A stretch of DNA of 64,000 nt. Source: Hippopus hippopus. Lineage: Eukaryota > Mollusca > Bivalvia > Cardiida > Cardiidae. The notes beneath the pieces were generated by a model, which saw nothing but the letters and a program-made list of their open reading frames with translations, ran no database searches and had not been told where the DNA came from. A program made the translations under genes and the position numbers. Positions within the stretch are counted from its first letter, which is position 1, and every line of letters starts with the position of its first letter. Positions 28,929 through 43,364 of this stretch are shown piece after piece. The DNA is taken from positions 61,223,063 through 61,287,062 of the forward strand of contig OX328097.1 in NCBI GenBank assembly GCA_946811185.2. The letters are read 5' to 3'.

Positions 28929-30439
28929 CCAATTATGGTGCCATCTCAATAATAATTATGAGCCATGCTCTGGCAAAAGAGGGTTTAATGCATCTCTGTT
29001 ATGCGTATCCTTTATACCAAGCAAGGCATCACACAATTATCAATCCATCAAATCTGTTTTGTCCAACAGCTGGCTGAATTGTGAATTTGAATAGTCCTTT
29101 GTCTTATAAAGTTTTTCCAAAAGCCAAAAGTTTCAACAAAGGTCAGCCTTTGTAGAGTGTGCAGGCTGACCCCAGTCGATACTTTTTGCATTAAACCCTT
29201 TTTTCACAGAGCATTGCTCAAATATAATGGACCTTTTGAGGAGATAAAAACATCCTATTTGTTCCCACATCAACACTTTTTGAATAAATGGAAAAAGAAA
29301 AAAAAATGTTTGAGAAAAGCATTAGACAGTATAGGTTGGTATTTTATATAATCTGATCTTGATGTACATTTTCTCCGAAAGCAACACAATTCGTGTAATG
29401 CATTTCTTTGGGTTGCACATCACTTTATGTGCTAATTTTGTGTAGAGGTCTTTGGTTATTCGTGGTAGTGATCTTTGGCAAGGCATTCAGGAGCCCTACC
29501 CTAGTACTGGTGAAATCCAGAAATTAGGTGCATGAACAAGCGAGCTGTCTCAACTAAATGACTGAATCCTTTTGAAACTTTTCAAAATTGAAAGCATCTG
29601 CTTACAACAGATCTTGAAATGGTATAACTGAGCGTAAGTGAATTAAGACAGTAGAAAACATGGTTGAAAAAGGAGAAAATGCTGATACCAGCATTTTCTC
29701 CTTTTCCCCCAGCGTTTTCCAAGGGCTTCTTCCTTAAGGTCGTTAAAACAAAAGATTTTTCAGTAAAAATTTCAAACATTCGCCCAATCATAAAGTACTG
29801 TTACTATACTGTCATTGTATTTAAAGTTTGGTTATTCAGCTTTGTTGAGAACAATGTGAAATAATAGAGAAACAGATAATTTGGAGTAACCTTTTCTTTT
29901 TTTCTCCGAATTTCAACCCTTAACCACACAATCTCGAGTTTTAACGACCCTCAGAAAGAAGGCTATCGAAAACATTGTGGTAAAAGGGGAAAATGTCGTT
30001 AACCAGCATTTTCTCATATATCAACAATGTTTTCTACCCTTCCAAAAGCTAATTTTTAATTTTTAAGTCACATATGTGATATATTTTGTCATCTGCAAAT
30101 GCTTTCAATTAGGACAAGTCTAAAAATTTGTCATTTGGTATAGAGTTATGATGTAACTGAGGGTGTTTAATACAGGATGGAAAGAATTACCATTCTTGAA
30201 AACTGGTAAGTTATATTGCCTTTGAAAAATAACAAATGAAGTCATAGACTCTTACAAGAGGCATTTGAACAAGAGAGTATTTGTTGTATATACACAAAGG
30301 CTTGTATTCATATTACGGATAAGGAATTAAAAATAATAATAAAAAAACTCTTTGTATATTTGTTCATTTGTTTCCTTGTTTGTTTGGTAGATATACTTTC
30401 TTAATCTGTTCAGCCAGGTAAGTCAGCAGACGTTCAAAT

Positions 30440-31000
30440 AGGGGATTTTTTTTTTCGGTGAAAGATCGAAATTCAATTAATCGAGTGAACATCATTGGTA
30501 ATATTTTAACGAATGGTGCAGCCGCTCGTGAAAATATTACCGTAGAGTGTTCACTCGATGAAATACAATTCGATCTTTCACAGAAGAGAAAAAAAGAAAC
30601 AAATGTTCTATTTATTTCATGCTTCTGACCCCTTTTTTGTTGGGACTTTCCTCAAAATTCAGAGCAGTAGTTTTTGGTAATTCCCCGTGGCGGACCCCTT
30701 TCCACATAACAACGCATTACAATATTACGTAAAGAGCGTGAAATGTAGGGTAAATGCGCGTAAATTACGTCATATTTCCCTTTGGTTGAATGACATACGC
30801 TGTTTACCTAGGTAACTAGTGCTCAGGAATTACTGTTTCCACCTTTAATTGGAGAGTAAGAAAATATGAAATCGGTACTTTTCACTGGTCTTAACCATGA
30901 AATATCAAACCATAATCCACCATTTTTTTTCTCGATAAACTACCGAAAAACATAAATATATAGAGGATATATTTTTTGTCTGTGAAGAAATTTATTTCCT
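30440..31000. mobile_element. MITE-like family E, copy 1
   Basis: A hairpin of GTGAAAGATCGAAATTCA with its inverse (about 30,460-30,585) includes AATATTACC and GTTCACTCGATGAAAT elements. It is followed by a body carrying CCCCGTGGCG, GCAACGCATTA and ACGTCATATTTCC. A second copy with a shorter left arm is at 33,186-33,632. There, TTTATTTCATGC and GCATGAAATAAA bound the body as inverted repeats. Confidence 0.7.
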
Positions 31001-33185
31001 TGATTGAACATCGTCGGTAAGCGGTTTTATACAGTGTGATTACGTTTTTTTAACGAAAAAGAATCTATTCAACCCTTAAATAAATGAGCCGTGCTCTGGC
31101 AAAAGTGGGTTTAATGCATTTACCGTGATGCTTTAGCGAGTCACCACATAATGATGAATCAATAAAATTCATTTTATTTTACAACTGACCAAATCATTGG
31201 GTAGACTGGTCCTTTGATATGCAAAAAACTGACCAATAGCTAAAATAGTTTCGATCCAGGTTTGCCTGCTTTTTAAAAATCCCCTTCTCACAGAGCATGG
31301 CTCAAATGAATTATACGTTTATCGAGGTCTAAAAGCATGTTCTCGTTGCTTTTGAAGCTAATTTAAGTCAATGATCAGTATCAAGTAGCGGATGGTATTG
31401 ATCCAAGATCAGACTGCACGTTTTGTGCAGTCTGATCATGATCTACGCCATCCGCAAAAGCTGTCCAAGGCGACATTGGTAGAGTAAGAGTGAAAGGGTT
31501 AAAGTTTCAGAGCATGTCAACAGATTGAAAAGAAATGTCGTCAACACACATTAATACAACTAACACTACTTCCGACTTTCACATTCGTAGATAAAGTCGC
31601 GGTCTTATGTCAACAATTCTTTTTACAAATGCGACATTCAAATGAAAGGCTGCTGAAAAAAAGGGGGAAATGACCTGTTCTTCTCGAACATGTCAAAACT
31701 CTGAAAATGTTTACTTGAGGCTATGGTGGCACAGAAATGCCACCACTTACGAGATAATAATGGAAAATATATTCGTGAAAATTATGTCTGATGAATAAAT
31801 CATGAAAATTCTCATTTTATCGTGACACTAGTTAAATATCTTGACACCATTGTTTCCCTGTTGGTGCTTTTATTTTACTGCTTTTACTTAATAATAGTGA
31901 TGATGATGATGATAATGATGACATTTGTGACTTTGACAAGGTTGAAAAGATAATGGTATGTACAAAAGCAATCCGAAAGTAGGTTGCATTTAGTAGTTTC
32001 TCGTAGCAGGTTAGAGCAGAAGCTAGAAAAAAGTTCACGATTAGTTATTTATCTGGTATCATGATATTGTAGAAGAAAAAAAGACGCTTTTAACGCGAAA
32101 TCCGCTGTAATTATCTTGTACGTGGTGGCAGTTCTATGCCACCATATGAAACAAATACATGTACGAACGAAAATCTTTGTCTCTCTCCTTCATCTCTATT
32201 TCTCTCTGACCAAAAGTGTATAACACATTCACACATTTCCACCTGCAGAACAAGTTTTCGAAAGTTTCGTGGCAAAAAGAAACCGAAAAAACTTGCACTG
32301 AGAAATTTCCACATGTTTTAAGGTGAAAGAACTTTAATTCGTGCCAATTATCAACACAGTACAAGGAGTTTTCAAAGGTTTCTGCATCAAATTTGTATGG
32401 GATGGTAATGGTTTGAAAACACACGTATTGTTTTAATTAAGTAAACATTTGTTCTCCTCATGTAAGGCCATGTGAATAAAGGATGCAATTTTTAAAGCGT
32501 CTAGATTCAGAACAATGTACATAACGTTACTGCGTTTCAATAGCATATTGACTTATCCACAATTTTATTGTCCTATTTAGCCAAACAATACCTAGTTTTA
32601 ACCCTTAAAGTGCTGGAACCAACTTAAGTTGTTTTTGAACACAGTGTAGATCAAGATCAGACTGCACAGAATGTGCAGTCTGATCTTGGATCTACTCTGT
32701 CCACTACTTTGTAACATCCTCTGGCCCAAACAAACTTGAAATGCCAATATTTGGGTTGTTCTGACTCACAGAAAAGGTCCATTTTATTAATCTAGCATTG
32801 TAAGGGTTAACGACCCTGTTACAGAAGCCTGTAAAAAGCATTCTGGGAAAAGGAGAAAATGCTGGTAACCAGTATTTTTTTCCTTTTCCCACAATGTTTT
32901 GTACCCTATTTATCCCATGAAAGACAAATCTCACCACAAAATATCCATGATTTTGTTGTCCTATATAGCCAAACAGTTCCGAGTTTTCACGACCCTGTGA
33001 CAGAAGCCTTTTAAAAAAAAATTCTTGGAAAAGGAGAAAATGCTGGTAACCAGCATTTTCCCCTATTCTCACAATATTTTCTATTCTATCAAAGACAAAT
33101 ATCAGCATTTTAGCAAGAATTAATTTGCCGTCTGCAGATACTTTCAAATTGGACCAGTCTAAAATTTTGTCGTTTGTAAAGCTTA

Positions 33186-33632
33186 AATAGAGGATATTTG
33201 TTTTTTTACGGTGAAAGATCGCCACGAGTGAAAATATTACCGATGATGTTCACTCGATGAAATAAATTTCGATCTTTCACCGAAAAAAACAAATATTCTA
33301 TTTATTTCATGCTTTTAATCCTTTCTGGGGGAAACTTAATCAAAATCCAGTAAAGTTCTTTTTGGTTAATCCCCGTGGCGTACCCCCTCCGCATAGCAAC
33401 GCATTATAATATTACGTCAAGCGCGAGAAATGTAAGGTAAATTACGTCATATTTCCATCTGGTTTGAATGGCACGCGCTGTTTACCTACGTAACTAGTGC
33501 GCGGAAACAACTGTTTCAGCCTTCAATTGAAGAGTTAGAATATAAAAATCGGTATTTTTCACTGGTCGTAACCATGAAATATCGAAAAATATTTCACCGA
33601 TATTTCTCGATAACCTACCGGAAAGCATGAAA
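33186..33632. mobile_element. MITE-like family E, copy 2
   Basis: This copy shares GGTGAAAGATCG, AATATTACCGA, GTTCACTCGATGAAAT and the body motifs with the copy at 30,440. Its left hairpin arm is internally deleted. The inner body is bounded by TTTATTTCATGC (about 33,299) and its inverse (about 33,621). Confidence 0.7.
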
Positions 33633-33959
33633 TAAAGTGCCAATATCTAATCATTCACTGGCAATGGCGACCAAATTATACTACTTAAAGTTTGCTAAGC
33701 ACCAAGAATACTGTCGTACATATCATAGGTTGTACATAAATTTTTTAGTGATTTTTCTTGTTGAACATTTTCCTCGTGCTTTATTTATTATTGTATATAA
33801 AGATTTAACACTTTTGTACTGTTTTTTTTTATATTATTTTCATTCTTAACTGGATGGTCATTTAAACGGTTGTTTTTCTAAAACGAGTAAAAAACAGAAT
33901 TTGCGATAAAAGCTAGCGATTAATTTGGTATGGGCCTCATAACGAGTAGGTGACCCGTT

Positions 33960-34505
33960 GCTATCAATGATAGCTTAGCATTGACTTTGCATGCCCCCAA
34001 TTAGGTTTTGGATAACCATTTGTGGAAGGGAATTCCATTCCTCGAAACGGAATGCACCAAGTTGCTGAATGTTGGATCTGACGGGCTGAAATGCAGATCT
34101 ATCAGTAACTCATTCCACATGTGTTCAACTTGATTTAACTCGGGAGAACGGGATGGCCAATCCATTCGCTAGATACCCCGCCCCCCCCCCCCCCTTTGCA
34201 AGTACTCTTAGACAACACGGGCCGTGGGAGAACGAGCATTATCGTCCATTAAAATCAATCCATCTCCGAGCCTAGATGTCCAAATATCAATCATCAGCTG
34301 CAGATGTAGCCCTTTTCCTGCCACCATCATGACGTCTGATAGGTGTACCATACTGCTGGTACCTCGCCCAGGCTCTGGTGATAACAGTATGGTATACACC
34401 AAGTACCTCACCAACCTCACGATGAACAGCCTCTTGTTCCAACATTCCAACTGCCAGCCACTTGTCTGCATCTGATAAATGTCTTCTGACATTCGCATTT
34501 GCCAT
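33960..34505 (-). pseudogene. Tc1/mariner-type transposase remnant
   Basis: Read leftward, a helix-turn-helix region starts at MANANVRRHLSDADKW and ends near GRKRATSAADD. A DDE-domain fragment LILMDDNARS follows in another frame. The C-terminal tail (FRFEEWNSLPQMVIQNLIGG, about 33,990-34,060) is in a third stretch. Most of the catalytic core between the first two is deleted, and a poly-C run (about 34,180) interrupts the rest. No intact transposase or clear terminal repeats were seen. Confidence 0.8.
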
Positions 34506-34519
34506 ATTAACGTCAAAAA

Positions 34520-37500
34520 CGTTCAGTCTTTCAAAAGAAAGCGAAGAATAAAGAGTGTACACAAGTTTGGTACATGTATGCAATGTCTCAAAACACTATG
34601 AAAATTGAGGGTATTTGCATTTGCAGGACTTGCACGAGGAATTTGCCTGTCATACAAGGTAATGCGTGTACTGGAGACCTTCTCGATACACCACTGAATG
34701 ATATTAACATCACAAAAATATAGAATACAGACTCTGCTATGGTGCCTGGAAATCTTGGTGCTTAGCAAACTTTGAGTAGTATACTATACGACCCAATTCT
34801 AGACTTGCTCAAATGGAAAGGATTTGCAAACGACAAATTCGAACAATTGGATTTGGCTTTGAAGGATAGAAAACAATGTGGAAAAATACTCCTTTCCCAA
34901 AATGTTTTAAAGGCATTTTTCTTCAGGGGCGTTAAAATTCGTGATTGCACGGTAAAGACTTCAGTAGGTGTGGAGGAAATAAATGAAGACCAGACTGCAA
35001 GCGTCATATTGTCTTGGATTTACACCATCAGCTACAATGCCAAACTTTGAGAAACATCATGTGGAAATCTACTTCTAGACTCAGGAAAAATGTCGAATTT
35101 ATCTAGTTAGCTGCAAAAGACTTAAAGGGGGCTGTTCAGCTTTTATGCCATGAATCAAAATTTCTTATCAAATACCTATAAATGTATCTAGATATTACAT
35201 TTTTTTGCGTGCAATGGTATAAACTTGGCTATTATATTCAATAAAAAGGTGCAATTTTGGCGATTAAACAGGATGATCTTTCTGCGGTCGGTAACTCCGT
35301 CTATTTCTATTACATCAGACATGACGCCATCGTACCGATTTGAATATTATTCCTAGTAATCGACTCTTGTCATTGATCATTTAACATCACGTAACTTTTT
35401 GTAAAACTCCGGCACAAAATCTGAAAATATCTAAAGAGGCTACGAAGCCCATTAAGGAAATACCATTGAATAACAGTTTTTTTTTTTACTTTTGTCTAAT
35501 TTCTTTACTACTAGCAATGATTTCCCAGTCATCAGCTTACTTAACTGAGAGATATTTATTTTAGAAGTGTGGTGATGTTATACAAGTCTGGATAGTCCCC
35601 TTTAAAACCAATAAATTTACCTCATTCCAATTCTAGGAAACCATTAAATTGTGGTCACCATTGCGAACGTTATAAACACTGGGAAATTAAAAACTCGTCT
35701 GAATGCGTTCTGTCACAATGTGAATAGTAGAGAAGTATACATTATCTAAAATGCACTGTGAACAGTATCAAGTCGTCACGTGGGTTTGCCAGTGGTACTT
35801 TGGTCACAACAGCTGATAAGATGTCGGGCTGTAAAGTTGAAGTTTCAAAGAGGACGTTCTGTGCAATTTGATTATAAAGCTACGCTGTGCTGTGATGCTC
35901 ACCATGAGAAGATACCGCATCGAATATAAAACATATAGATCTAGTACATCCATTTTAGAGTGTTTTAAAACCATTCTCCGTGTGTTTTTTAGGTACCAAG
36001 TCGATATAGTTTAAAATTTTTCTTTTATAAACAGTCTTCCATCTTTATCTTGTCACTCTGTAATTGAGCCACGCTCTGTAGAAAGGAGCTTTTATGCATT
36101 TTCAAAAATTATTGCATAAAATGTGCCTTTTCGGGCCGTTATAAGCATGTATTAACGGGTAAAAACCGGGCGTTAACGGGAGAAAACGTGTATTAATCAG
36201 TAAATTCACGCGCCGTTGACGCCCGGCTTTGTACTATCAATATCCTCGATTCGGGCCTATCTTGTAAACAACGTTTGTTCTTGTCAGATTTTCCCTAGAC
36301 TCCGACCATCATACTGTAGGACCTTGAACCATGTTAGATCCTTTTCATGGCTTGTCTTTGATGATAATAGTACACCACAAACAAAATTTTGCACATGATC
36401 TCAGTTTAATCGAGATCTGAACAAAAAATCACTCGTGAAATGTACTCTACACTAGTCCTATTTATAAGACCCTACGTACGTTATTTCACATTTTGACATT
36501 CATCGTGTACGTAGGGTCTTATCGGTTCCTTCGTAGGTTTCTTTAGCAAACTCCGACATCGAATTTTGTCGCTGTTTCAGCAACAAATTCGGACACTTAA
36601 ATTACAAAATGCCCAATAAAACTTATATCGGTAACAAGATAAATCAATATTGAACCGATTTAAAAGACTTGGTTGTAAAAAACTTACGTTTTATGAGTTA
36701 AATCCGCTTCTATTTCACACTACCCTATTTTTGAAGTGAAACCGGTGTGTAAGAGTGTAGTTAACGCAACTAAAAGAATTTTTTTAAACGAAATTCCTAT
36801 ACCTCCATTAAAGTGTTGCAGAAAGGCGCAACCCTCATTCACAAACATATCTTTGCCTAGAAAGAAGTACTGAATCGTCTAATGGTCCATAACAGACGGT
36901 TATAGAGTTTTAAGAATATTTATAATGAAAAGAAACGCCGAGAGAATGTCCTAGTAATTTGTCCCAAATCTAGTTCGTTCCCACGTATTCTGAATCGATT
37001 GCCCCGGATTCCTCGTCCAACATGAGTTTCTGATACTTTCTGGAGTTGGTCTGTTAAATAGAATGATAACTTTCTTGAATGATTGGTTAAGTGTTACATA
37101 CCGGATTTTAAGATGTTTTATGTGCATGGCTTTATTTTACGTAGATAAAGACATGGACATAAATGAACGTTCGGCAGTAAGGCTGGAAGTATTTATGTAA
37201 ACTATAACTTTGGCAAATATTGAAAAGCTTCATTTCATGAAAGAGGAAGTAGATCTATCGTCGATCGACGTGTTTTCGAGGGGTGCATGAACCCGAAATG
37301 CATCCCAGTTTTCTTGCGTACTATGAAGTGAAAGACGTCACCTTTTTGTATGAACCCCTTATTTGAATGCAAACAATAGTTTCACTGCTGTTAATTTAGG
37401 AACTGCAACCAAAACAAGACCGTATGCATGTTTCTAAAGGAAAGATCGGTTTTCGTGGCATTTTTATGACCTTTTTTGGATCCGATTTTTTTTTTTTTTT

Positions 37501-39630
37501 GGTTTGGTCTCCTACGACGGAAAAAAAAAATTCCAGACTACTCGCTGTTATTACTGAGAGCGAATATTTCCAACCCTTTTATTACGACACTGAATATTTT
37601 CAGGTGATTTATGATAAAGTAGTTTTGAAGAAAATTCCTAGTCCTTCTTCACAGCTGCTAATAAATTTGATAGAAGGAACCAAAACCGGTATTTCCGCTT
37701 AGGGTACACTTACCCCCTGAGCTGTAAATCTGTGGTTAAGATTTCATATTAGAGGGTTGGACAATAATGGTTCTCAACTACAGCTTAAGCAACCCATATT
37801 TATGATTTGCTGCAAAAAAAAGTCTGTTAGATCAAGATAATTGTGAAAATTTTCTGTTTAAAATAATTAAAAAGCTGAAAAGACGGTCTGAAGTCTCTGA
37901 TCGGGCGAAGTCTAACGGAACATTCTGTTGTGTCATGGGTTTCTGCGTTTTTTTGCACCGATCAAATTTTCGTGTCTGTTAATTTATGGATAGGTATTTC
38001 CGCATGATTTGACAAAGACAATGTCAATAAGGGTGTCAATTTACTGCAAAACTGTCATTTTACACAAGATAACGGAAAAATGGATTCTTTTTTTTTTCTT
38101 GCGTGAGGTTTCGCATGTAGCCAAAATTTATTACGTGAATTTCAATTCCACAACTTGATTTTCGCATTAATTTGCTTGAGCAGAAATACTGCAAAATGCA
38201 TTATTTTTTATTTTCTGGAATTCTAGTGCTGCTGTCAAGAGGCCAAGGGACGCTAAATTTTACATTCGTCCGTCCCGTTCATCGCGCTGCAAAAACTGGA
38301 GCTAATTAACTTAGAACTGTTCATTTATATTAACCAAAACAGTTACTTCTAGTGATAGGAAGCATTTTAGTTGAGTTTTGGTATACATTATGTTTTTTCA
38401 TGAACTTTTCAATGGATATTTAAAGCCACGCAATGAGGTCGGGGTTTCCCATGTCTAAATTCAGCTTCTGGCACAAGACCGAAGGCTGAATATGTTGTTA
38501 TCGTTGAATATACATGATTCAAGTAGGGACTATGGTTATACAGGCATTTCACATTAATTTATGTGGGGGTTATGAAAATAATAAATAAATAAAAAACAGA
38601 ACTTCATTTAAATATTCGTGAAATAAAACCGTCAATTAAGCCCTTCGAATCGTTGGTCCATCCTGTCACTTATTCGTATTCTGAAATGCATGTTGGCCAC
38701 AGGAAATTGTGCAAAAACACTGATCTTTATGCAATTGACAGAGCCAGAGAATTCATAATCGTTACTAAATGCGGTTCAAAGGTTCAAAATATCTAAAAGG
38801 TTTAAAAAAAAAAATTGGTTGCCAAAACCATTGTTACAATCCGGTCGGGGGGGGGGGGGGGGGGCGTAACCCGATTTCGTTCAAAAACCGTTCGGAATGT
38901 CGGTTCTTTATTTAACCCGAAATATGCTTGTAAATATGGCGGCATTTGTGTTGAAAAAGTTACACAATTGAATTCTAGATGAATATATCATGAATGTGGC
39001 CCTTTTTCAGAGAGAAAAAAGTAAATTTGTATCCAGTTAAGTCATCTTTCATGTTAAGTTCAGCGCTTTTTCAACATTATCTCGGATTTTAGGAAATCGA
39101 ATTTGCTACATAGCACTAAGTGGGGCCCGTTTAGACGTAACATGCAAAAGAAAAGTAAAATGTGAAATGTCCGATAGATAAATGTTGAACGGCAAAAAAG
39201 CATGTGTACGTCTAAATATTTGGACTAACTCTACACCAGCTACATCCCACCCACTTTTTAACGTGATCGGTAATTCCCTCGCTTGATGTAGATCGATCCC
39301 TCTGACGTCTTTCAGTTACAGAAATTCATATCCACTCATTCATCCTAGTTGTAATCATCCAAACGTGTACAAGTTTATCCCACATAAATCCACTTTGTAT
39401 TAAAAATCATTAGAAGTGAATTTACACCGAGAGAATCAAAACTGGCATACAGGACTAACGGCCCTTCACTGCTCGTAACCAAAACTTTTTCGCCGACTTC
39501 CGGTTTTGACCCATTTAGGTACAGTACATTTGAAGTTCGCTTATTTGCATTTCTATGGAAATATTTTTGCTATTGTTGCAAATTATTGCTAAAAGACTTT
39601 TCCTTCATGCAATAATAGCATTAATTCACG
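34520..39630. other. Gene-poor stretch
   Basis: No gene, RNA or known repeat was recognised apart from a weak family A hairpin near 34,870, a 16-bp-stem hairpin at 36,464-36,522 (CCCTACGTACG ... CGTGTACGTAGGG) and a G homopolymer near 38,847-38,863. Short frames such as 37,424-37,702 have no recognisable domain. Confidence 0.5.
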
Positions 39631-39757
39631 TTTTTCTTTTCGGTCGTTAACATTCCTAGAGGCCCTCAAAATACTTTAACACCCTCGTGCTTCGCACTCG
39701 GGCGTTAAAGCGTTTTTCAGGCCTCTTCGAATGTTAACGACCTCAAAAACTTGAATT
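39631..39757. repeat. 127-bp long hairpin with GTGCTTCGCAC tip
   Basis: Nested complementary segments pair across the whole length: TTAATTCACGTTTTT with its inverse, GGTCGTTAACATT with AATGTTAACGACC, and the tip CTCGTGCTTCGCACTCGG. It is similar in design to the hairpin at 44,842-44,990. Probably a hairpin MITE. Confidence 0.75.
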
Positions 39758-40346
39758 AACCCTATAGTATGACTCATGTCAGCCTACGCAGTCCGTGCAG
39801 GCTGACCTAGGTCAAACTATTTTGCTATCGGTCAATTTTCTGCATGTCCAAGGACCATTCCATCTCATGATTTAGTCGGTCAGAAGACGAAATTGATTTT
39901 ATGGATCCATAATTTATGAGATGATTAGCTTATAATAATGCATCACGATCCATGTAGATCCATGGGGCAAAAGCCCAATGGAAAATAGTGTCCACTGGAC
40001 AATAGCCAAATCTCCTTTTATAACGTTAAGTAGGTAGCAAATACATTAAAGAGGAAATGTAAAAAAGAAAAGCGTTACAGAGCGTTTTAAATACATTTCA
40101 AAAGCAAATATGGAATTAAAACGCGCTTGAAGACTTTTGTAAACATATTGTGTACTGTTTAGAATTTTCACGATTTCCACCATGAAAAAAGGGACAACTG
40201 TGACAACTTTGTCTTGTGTCAAAATAATGTTATAGTGAATTGTTGCAGCCTTGGCACTAAATGTTAACATGTCACATTGCGTTTGGTAAGTAACTTAGCT
40301 CTGAAGTTTACAGTGCTGTTTTGCTTCTGCTGTTTTGTTTTGCTGT

Positions 40347-40460
40347 CTTCTGAAAACATTGCGGGAAAAGGAGAAAATGCTGGTAACCAGCATTTTCTCC
40401 TTTTCCCACCATGGTTACCAGCATTTTCTCCTTTTCCCGCAATGTTTTCAGAAGACATCT
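40347..40460. repeat. Nested family A palindrome
   Basis: A complete family A hairpin is followed directly by a second right arm (GGTTACCAGCATTTTCTCC), giving left arm, right arm, right arm. Bases GAAAACATTGCGGG at the left and CCCGCAATGTTTTC at the right also pair. This is a local duplication within the hairpin. Confidence 0.7.
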
Positions 40461-43364
40461 TCAGAGTCATTAAAACTCGGGATTGCGTGGTAAAGAGTTA
40501 ATACCTTGCCAAACAATCCAGTGGTTTAACGACCCCAAGAAAAAAATCTTTAAGAGAAAATAAAACGCTGGTAGCCAGCACTTTTTTCACAATGTTCCCT
40601 ATCCTATTAGAGACAAATTTCACTATTTGAGCAAAAATATAAATTTCACTATTTCACTATTCTTATTTTTCGTCTAAAAACGTTGTTAATTTAGACGCGC
40701 CTTAAATTTTGATCTTTGGTAAAAAGTATGCCTAGGTACTTGAGCATCTCCAGTCGTTGCAAAGGGATTCTAGCCTGGGTCCAGGCGGTAATAATCTTTT
40801 AATCACTCCTTATATCACGGTCTCCTTTTACGGTGCATGCAGGTCTGTGGCAAAACAGTTTATCTCTTCCATAATTTTTGACAAAGTATCGTCCGAATAA
40901 AAGTAAAAAAAGAAAATGATCGGGCTGGAACCAAGGCTAAGGGAATCTAGCTTTCATCTGGGCCAAAGTATACTGGTATAAAGTATTGGACAGGAACTGA
41001 CTGATGACCGTAATGTATTACTGTATCAAAACGATCACGCCCCTATTAAAGTAGAATTATCGGTTATAAATCGGAGACAGAAGGTGATCATGGGTGCGTC
41101 GATGCACATGTGTTTCCAAATCTGCCTTCTAGGCACTGCGCATTTGATAGGTAACGTCGCTTAGTTATGATTTTGTGGTAAACTACGGTAACATCACCAA
41201 GGATTTAGAAATTTGCATGAATTATTGGTTTTTAGGAAATGTCGGGGGGAATGCTCTGTGAAAAGATGGTTTGATGTGCAGATCCGTAAAAAGAATACGG
41301 ATTCATGTAAGCGTGCACAATCCGCGCAGGCTGACATGAGTCGAAACGTTTTTGTTTATTTGTAACATTTCTGCATGTCGAAGGACTATACTAGATCTCC
41401 TGATACTGCCGAATCTATGAAATGGATCCATATGATGCGACGGCTTGATTGCTAACGTTATAATGTATTGTGGAGATACGTTAACCCTCTTTTTTTCCCA
41501 GAGCACCGCTCAAAGCCTCCGTATCTACAATGGATGTCTAAAGGGCAGGTGATATGGATGATATTATGTTTATATCTTAACCACTGTCCTGCTAAATAAA
41601 TTAAATGGATAGTAAAAACCCGAATAATGCTATTTCAAACTTATTTATTTTAAAGAAAAGTATCTCCTTATCGGACAGTGTAGATCCAAGATCAGACTGC
41701 ACGTTCTGTGCAGTCTGATCTTGATCTAAACTGTCCGCAAAAGGTCAGCGAGTCGCACTTAGCAGCCTAAAGGTTAAATATCGTTGTTATCCAATGGGTT
41801 TGGATACCGTTTATAATGACGAGACTTTGGAGGAGTCAATTGGATTTCTTACCAGCGAGATGGATGCTGTTTATACGAACAATGCTCTGTGAAAAGGGGG
41901 TTTATTACATCTGCAAAACGTATCGACCCAGGTCAGCCTGTGCAGTCGGTGCAGGCTGAAAAGGGTCGAAACTTTTAACTATTGTAGGAGCATGTCTTTA
42001 CCCCGTTATTTCTTTTTTTACCAATCCTTTCTTTTAAATCTTAGGCTGATAAGCGCAACTCGCTGACTTTGCGGACATTAAAGATCAAGATTAGACTGCA
42101 CAGATCATGCAGTCTGATCTTGGATCTAAACTGTCCGATGAGGACATATTTTTCATCAGCTAGCAAGTTTGAAATAGCATTATTCGAACTTTTTCTAACG
42201 ACTTGAAAGTTTCATTTCTCTTATTTAGCAGGATAGGATAAGGGTTAAAGGTTTTACGTTTATGCACATACATCGTTAGCATGGGTTCCAGCCTGATCAT
42301 TTTTTCCTTTTATATATTCCGACTTTACTTTGTCAAAATATAAAAAAAAGAAAAAAATGATCGGTCTGCAACCCAGGCTAATACATGTATACTTCGTACA
42401 TTCTCCTGTTTGGCAGTTAAAAATGGAAATTACCTTTACGCGGACGAGGTTTAGAAGTTTAGAATTAGTCTCAAGAATGAGAAGCTACGGCGATTTTTTT
42501 TTCATATTTGGACATTTATTGTGCACCGTACCGTCTCAAGTCCATCGTAAATTTTCCGGTAGCAAAGATAAAGCGCTATACTGACTTTCTGTTTCGTCGG
42601 TTTAACCTGTATTGCAGCAAAATGCAATTAAATTTAAGTAACTAATATGACCAAAGGCAAATTGTTAAATCTTTCATTACCTAAAGAGCTTGTAAAAGTC
42701 GTTTATAACATGTTAATCTCGGAAAAAACACTGACGAAATTTATCGTGCGGGGCGGCCATTTTGTGTGTTTTCGGGAACGCATACAACTCGAGTAACAGA
42801 TGAAATGCACGGTTTTCTCTTATGTACAGCGTTTAAACTGAAAACATTTGTATTTCAAACGAAGGATTATTAAATACGCAAGCTACAGGTATGTTTAAAT
42901 CCTAGTTTTGTGCTCTATTTGCGAAATTATGAGTGTTCAAACTTGCGCACAGAATCTGTGCGGAGCTTTCAACTGATTTTGTCTTGATCGTCTCTGTACC
43001 CAGAGGCGACCAGTCAAAATGTAACATCGCCTTTTGGGGACAGTTATCTGTACTAGGTAAGGAATCGGCAGAGTGTGACGAGTGAAGCATCATGTGATAT
43101 CCTCGACAGAAGAAGTAGAGTACATCATAATTTAAAATTTCATTTTCTTTCGATCGTAATCTATGCAACCTTGCAATCGCCAGAAGTAATGTAGGCATGC
43201 TGCCACAAGAATGAATACTGCTTGATTAGTTAAGGACGAAATGGCTCATAAATGATTGAAATTTAATACGTTCTTTACTTTAAAAGGACAAGTGATGGAT
43301 AAGTACCTCAAATGCTACACATAATTTATTACGGTTTGTTTTAGGACGGTTATCATTCTTTCAG

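Noticed and set aside
37424..37702. 92-residue frame
   Set aside because: Includes T- and A-homopolymer translations, no domain and no splice context.
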